Assembly: GCA_028821235.1 (NCBI GenBank)
Contig: JAPPGV010000151.1
Coordinates: 1 to 43,503 of the forward strand
Direction: 5' to 3'
Source of the DNA: a bacterium
GTDB lineage: Bacteria; Actinomycetota; Acidimicrobiia; Spongiisociales; Spongiisociaceae
DNA length: 43,503 bases
Positions 41,894-43,503 of the stretch are shown one piece after another. The stretch's first letter is position 1. Each line of letters opens with the position of its first letter. The notes under the pieces were generated by a model. The model made no database searches. It was not told the DNA's origin and saw nothing but the letters and a program-made list of their open reading frames with translations. The position numbers and the translations under genes were made by a program.

Positions 41894-42837
41894 TCGACCT
41901 GCTCGTGTTGACGAACGAGCGGGACTACTCAATCGACCGGGTGATCAGGTGGCTCGGTGAGAACGAGCCCCAGACCCGGATCGAACGGGTGAACCGCGAG
42001 AGCCTGGCCTCGATTGGGGAAGTGTCGGCTACGTTGGATCAACTCAAGTGGCGGGTTCGAGAAGCCCCGCGCGTGGCCTGGCTGAGGCAGTTTCTCCCGG
42101 AACGGGATCCCTTCGGCCAATCGCCGACACCAGGAGAGATCGACGACATTCTGGTTGCCCGTCGGCAATGGCTCACCTGGCTCCATCTCTTTGAACAGGT
42201 GGGGACGCGCTGGTTCAACGATCCCGCCCGCACCTACCACGCCGAGTCGAAGGTACGGCAGTTGGCCGTTGCGGGACGCCTGGGGTTCGATGTGCCCCCG
42301 ACCCTGCTAACGACGGATCGAGACCGCGCAGTGGCGTTCGACGCCGTACATGGGCCTTGCGTCGTGAAGTCTGTCGCAGCGGCATTCTGGGAGTTTTCGG
42401 ATCAATCATTCGTCTTCACTATGGACGCACAGCATGCCCTTGCCGCCGACCGCGGATCCTGGCAGCGCCAGCCCGTTCTGGTGCAGCAGCGGATAGATGG
42501 GACGCATGACGCACGGTTGTTCGTGATCGGAGATTCGGTGGTGGCGGCGATGTGTCCCAGAAACGCCTTGGACTGGCGTACAGACGGTGCTGGCGAGTGG
42601 TCTCGTTGGTACCCGGATCAGCGAACCACCGAGCTTGCCGTGGCCTTCGTATGTGACTTCGGGCTCGAATACGGAGCGTTCGACTTTATTCTCGGGTCGC
42701 GTGAACACGCCGGTCCCGTGTTCCTGGAATGCAATCCATCTGGTGAGTTCGGGTTTCTCGACGATGTACTGGAACGGATGCCCTCGCAGCTGATCGGTCG
42801 TGTACTAGCTGGTCTCGTTTCCGATGTCACGCGATAG
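41890..42837 (+). CDS. ATP-grasp ligase, MvdC/MvdD-like RiPP maturase
   Basis: A 315-residue ATP-grasp enzyme resembling graspetide/microviridin ligases. The pre-ATP-grasp part is MIDLLVLTNERDYSIDRVIRWL. The ATP-grasp region has the segments CVVKSVAAAFW, LVQQRIDGTHDARLFVIGDSVVAAM ending in DWR, and YGAFDFILGS with FLECNPSGEFGFL. Here E and N are the expected Mg2+ ligands, and the NPSGEFGFL end corresponds to the NP-GQ-W/F stretch of MvdD-type enzymes. It should activate Asp/Glu side chains of the adjacent peptide with ATP and join them to Ser/Thr or Lys. ATGA overlap with the peptide gene implies coupled translation. No transporter or protease is seen before the window ends. Confidence 0.85.
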   Translation: MIDLLVLTNERDYSIDRVIRWLGENEPQTRIERVNRESLASIGEVSATLDQLKWRVREAPRVAWLRQFLPERDPFGQSPTPGEIDDILVARRQWLTWLHLFEQVGTRWFNDPARTYHAESKVRQLAVAGRLGFDVPPTLLTTDRDRAVAFDAVHGPCVVKSVAAAFWEFSDQSFVFTMDAQHALAADRGSWQRQPVLVQQRIDGTHDARLFVIGDSVVAAMCPRNALDWRTDGAGEWSRWYPDQRTTELAVAFVCDFGLEYGAFDFILGSREHAGPVFLECNPSGEFGFLDDVLERMPSQLIGRVLAGLVSDVTR

Positions 42838-43453
42838 GGGCCGTCCGAGAGATAACACCGGTAGGTCAGACTGGAACCTACCGATACAGCAGTTATGGTC
42901 GGTCAGCCGGTCGATCTGTTCGTGGTGCTGGAGGCTTATCCGTCCCACGTTGATCCCGGCTCTGCGCGCCAATCCGAGAGTTCCCCAGGACACAACCGAG
43001 CAGCTGGAGGCCGGGGAAGAGCAGTGGCACAAGAGACTGAAGAAGCAATCCGCTGAAGAACGTGCCGCGATCGTACACCTGCTCTATGCCGTGTTCGAGA
43101 CCGACCAGGACCGTGTCCGGGGATTGGAATCGAAGGCACGCGGTGTCGCGCAGACCGCCGCCTTGGTGCTAGCAGGGAACGCCGTCACCCTTGTCCTCGC
43201 ACCATCTCGCGGAATCTGGCGAGTCGTCGTGGTCTTGTTGGTTATCGCTTCGCTGGTGTATGGAGCTGCTGCGGTTGGGGCGGCCCTCTACGCGGACAAG
43301 CCCAGGAGAAGGCACCTTTTGGGCGCAGAGGACGTACTCCCGCTGGAGAGGGCGGGCGCTGCTCTGGTGAGAGCGACGAGGGCAAACCGAGCGGCAAGCA
43401 TCCAACAGTCCAACCTGACGGAGTCAGCCATCCACGATGTCGCACGCGCTTGA
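42824..43453 (+). CDS. Two-transmembrane-helix protein of the peptide operon, function unknown
   Basis: A 209-residue protein that I cannot assign to a family. A basic, partly amphipathic N-terminus (about 1-60) is followed by a charged helix (EEQWHKRLKKQSAEERAAIVHLLYAVFETDQDRVRGLESKARG). Two hydrophobic helices come next (VAQTAALVLAGNAVTLVL and WRVVVVLLVIASLVYGAAAVGAALYA), then a soluble tail. The layout, a cytoplasmic helix followed by a two-helix membrane hairpin, recalls small membrane effectors such as SLATT-like proteins, without specific similarity. The ATG at 42824 overlaps the ATP-grasp gene by 14 bases, so the true start may be further in. Its role could be export or immunity. Confidence 0.6.
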   Translation: MSRDRGRPRDNTGRSDWNLPIQQLWSVSRSICSWCWRLIRPTLIPALRANPRVPQDTTEQLEAGEEQWHKRLKKQSAEERAAIVHLLYAVFETDQDRVRGLESKARGVAQTAALVLAGNAVTLVLAPSRGIWRVVVVLLVIASLVYGAAAVGAALYADKPRRRHLLGAEDVLPLERAGAALVRATRANRAASIQQSNLTESAIHDVARA

Positions 43454-43457
43454 TGGC

Positions 43458-43498
43458 GATCAGCGAAATTCCCCAGAGTTGGTCAGCGAATTTCCCCA
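43458..43498 (+). repeat. Two direct repeats resembling an IS21-type terminus
   Basis: GATCAGCGAAATTCCCCA (43458-43475) and GGTCAGCGAATTTCCCCA (43481-43498) match at 16 of 18 bases with a 23-base period. Multiple such repeats at a terminus are usual for IS21-family elements; no transposase lies within the window, so the element would continue to the right. Confidence 0.4.
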
Positions 43499-43503
43499 CC
43501 CTG

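Overview
The window is mostly GC-rich chromosomal DNA of an actinomycete-like bacterium, probably Acidimicrobiia or a close relative. This is inferred from the codon bias, the lipoprotein solute-binding proteins with Thr-Thr-Ala-Ala-Pro linkers, the F420/PPOX-type small oxidoreductase, frequent TTG/GTG starts and TANNNT -10 boxes placed so that transcripts would start at the ATG. No rRNA, complete tRNA or taxonomic marker is present, so the placement is inference.

Positions 1-15000 hold a catabolic island. Two paralogous NMT1/SsuA-type ABC uptake systems (1-1811 and 11122-14938) flank three amidohydrolase-2 paralogues (1914-2816, 5143-6015, 6019-6924), two SDR dehydrogenases, a 3-hydroxyacyl-CoA dehydrogenase-like enzyme, an enolase-superfamily enzyme and small accessory proteins. 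Between 3318 and 4226 lie remnants of a tandem duplication of the SDR-amidohydrolase unit. A fourth amidohydrolase paralogue sits at 27351-28253.

Positions 15095-21003 look like one plus-strand operon: a tandem ABM-domain protein, a metal-dependent deaminase/hydrolase, a beta-keto acid cleavage enzyme (BKACE, DUF849), a GrdE-like component B alpha/beta proprotein, and a GrdB-like protein. The last gene is interrupted by an in-frame TGA at 20728-20730, exactly where GrdB has selenocysteine, with a SECIS-like hairpin just downstream. Read through, it is a 437-residue selenoprotein of normal GrdB length. GrdA, GrdC, GrdD and thioredoxin are absent from the window, so this is component B in an unusual catabolic setting. 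It is the strongest candidate for an undescribed system here.

Positions 21240-32636 hold a GalT-like nucleotidyltransferase, then a visibly less GC-rich block (22423-27002) with a sulfotransferase, a third NMT1-type ABC transporter and a GntR regulator that lacks an ordinary start codon. After this come amidohydrolase 4, a VOC protein, an enoyl-CoA hydratase, a GcvT-like folate enzyme, a VIT-family transporter and a TM2 protein.

At 32741 lies the 3' end of a tmRNA or tRNA without its 5' half, the usual scar of site-specific integration. To its right is a defence-like island: a DUF499 ATPase with an N-terminal HEPN-like region, a DUF1156 DNA methyltransferase and a divergent PD-(D/E)XK-like putative nuclease. 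A gene-poor, partly AT-rich stretch with inverted and direct repeats follows, then a small operon of a 64-residue peptide, an ATP-grasp ligase of the graspetide type and a two-TM protein. The window ends in repeats that resemble an IS21-type terminus.
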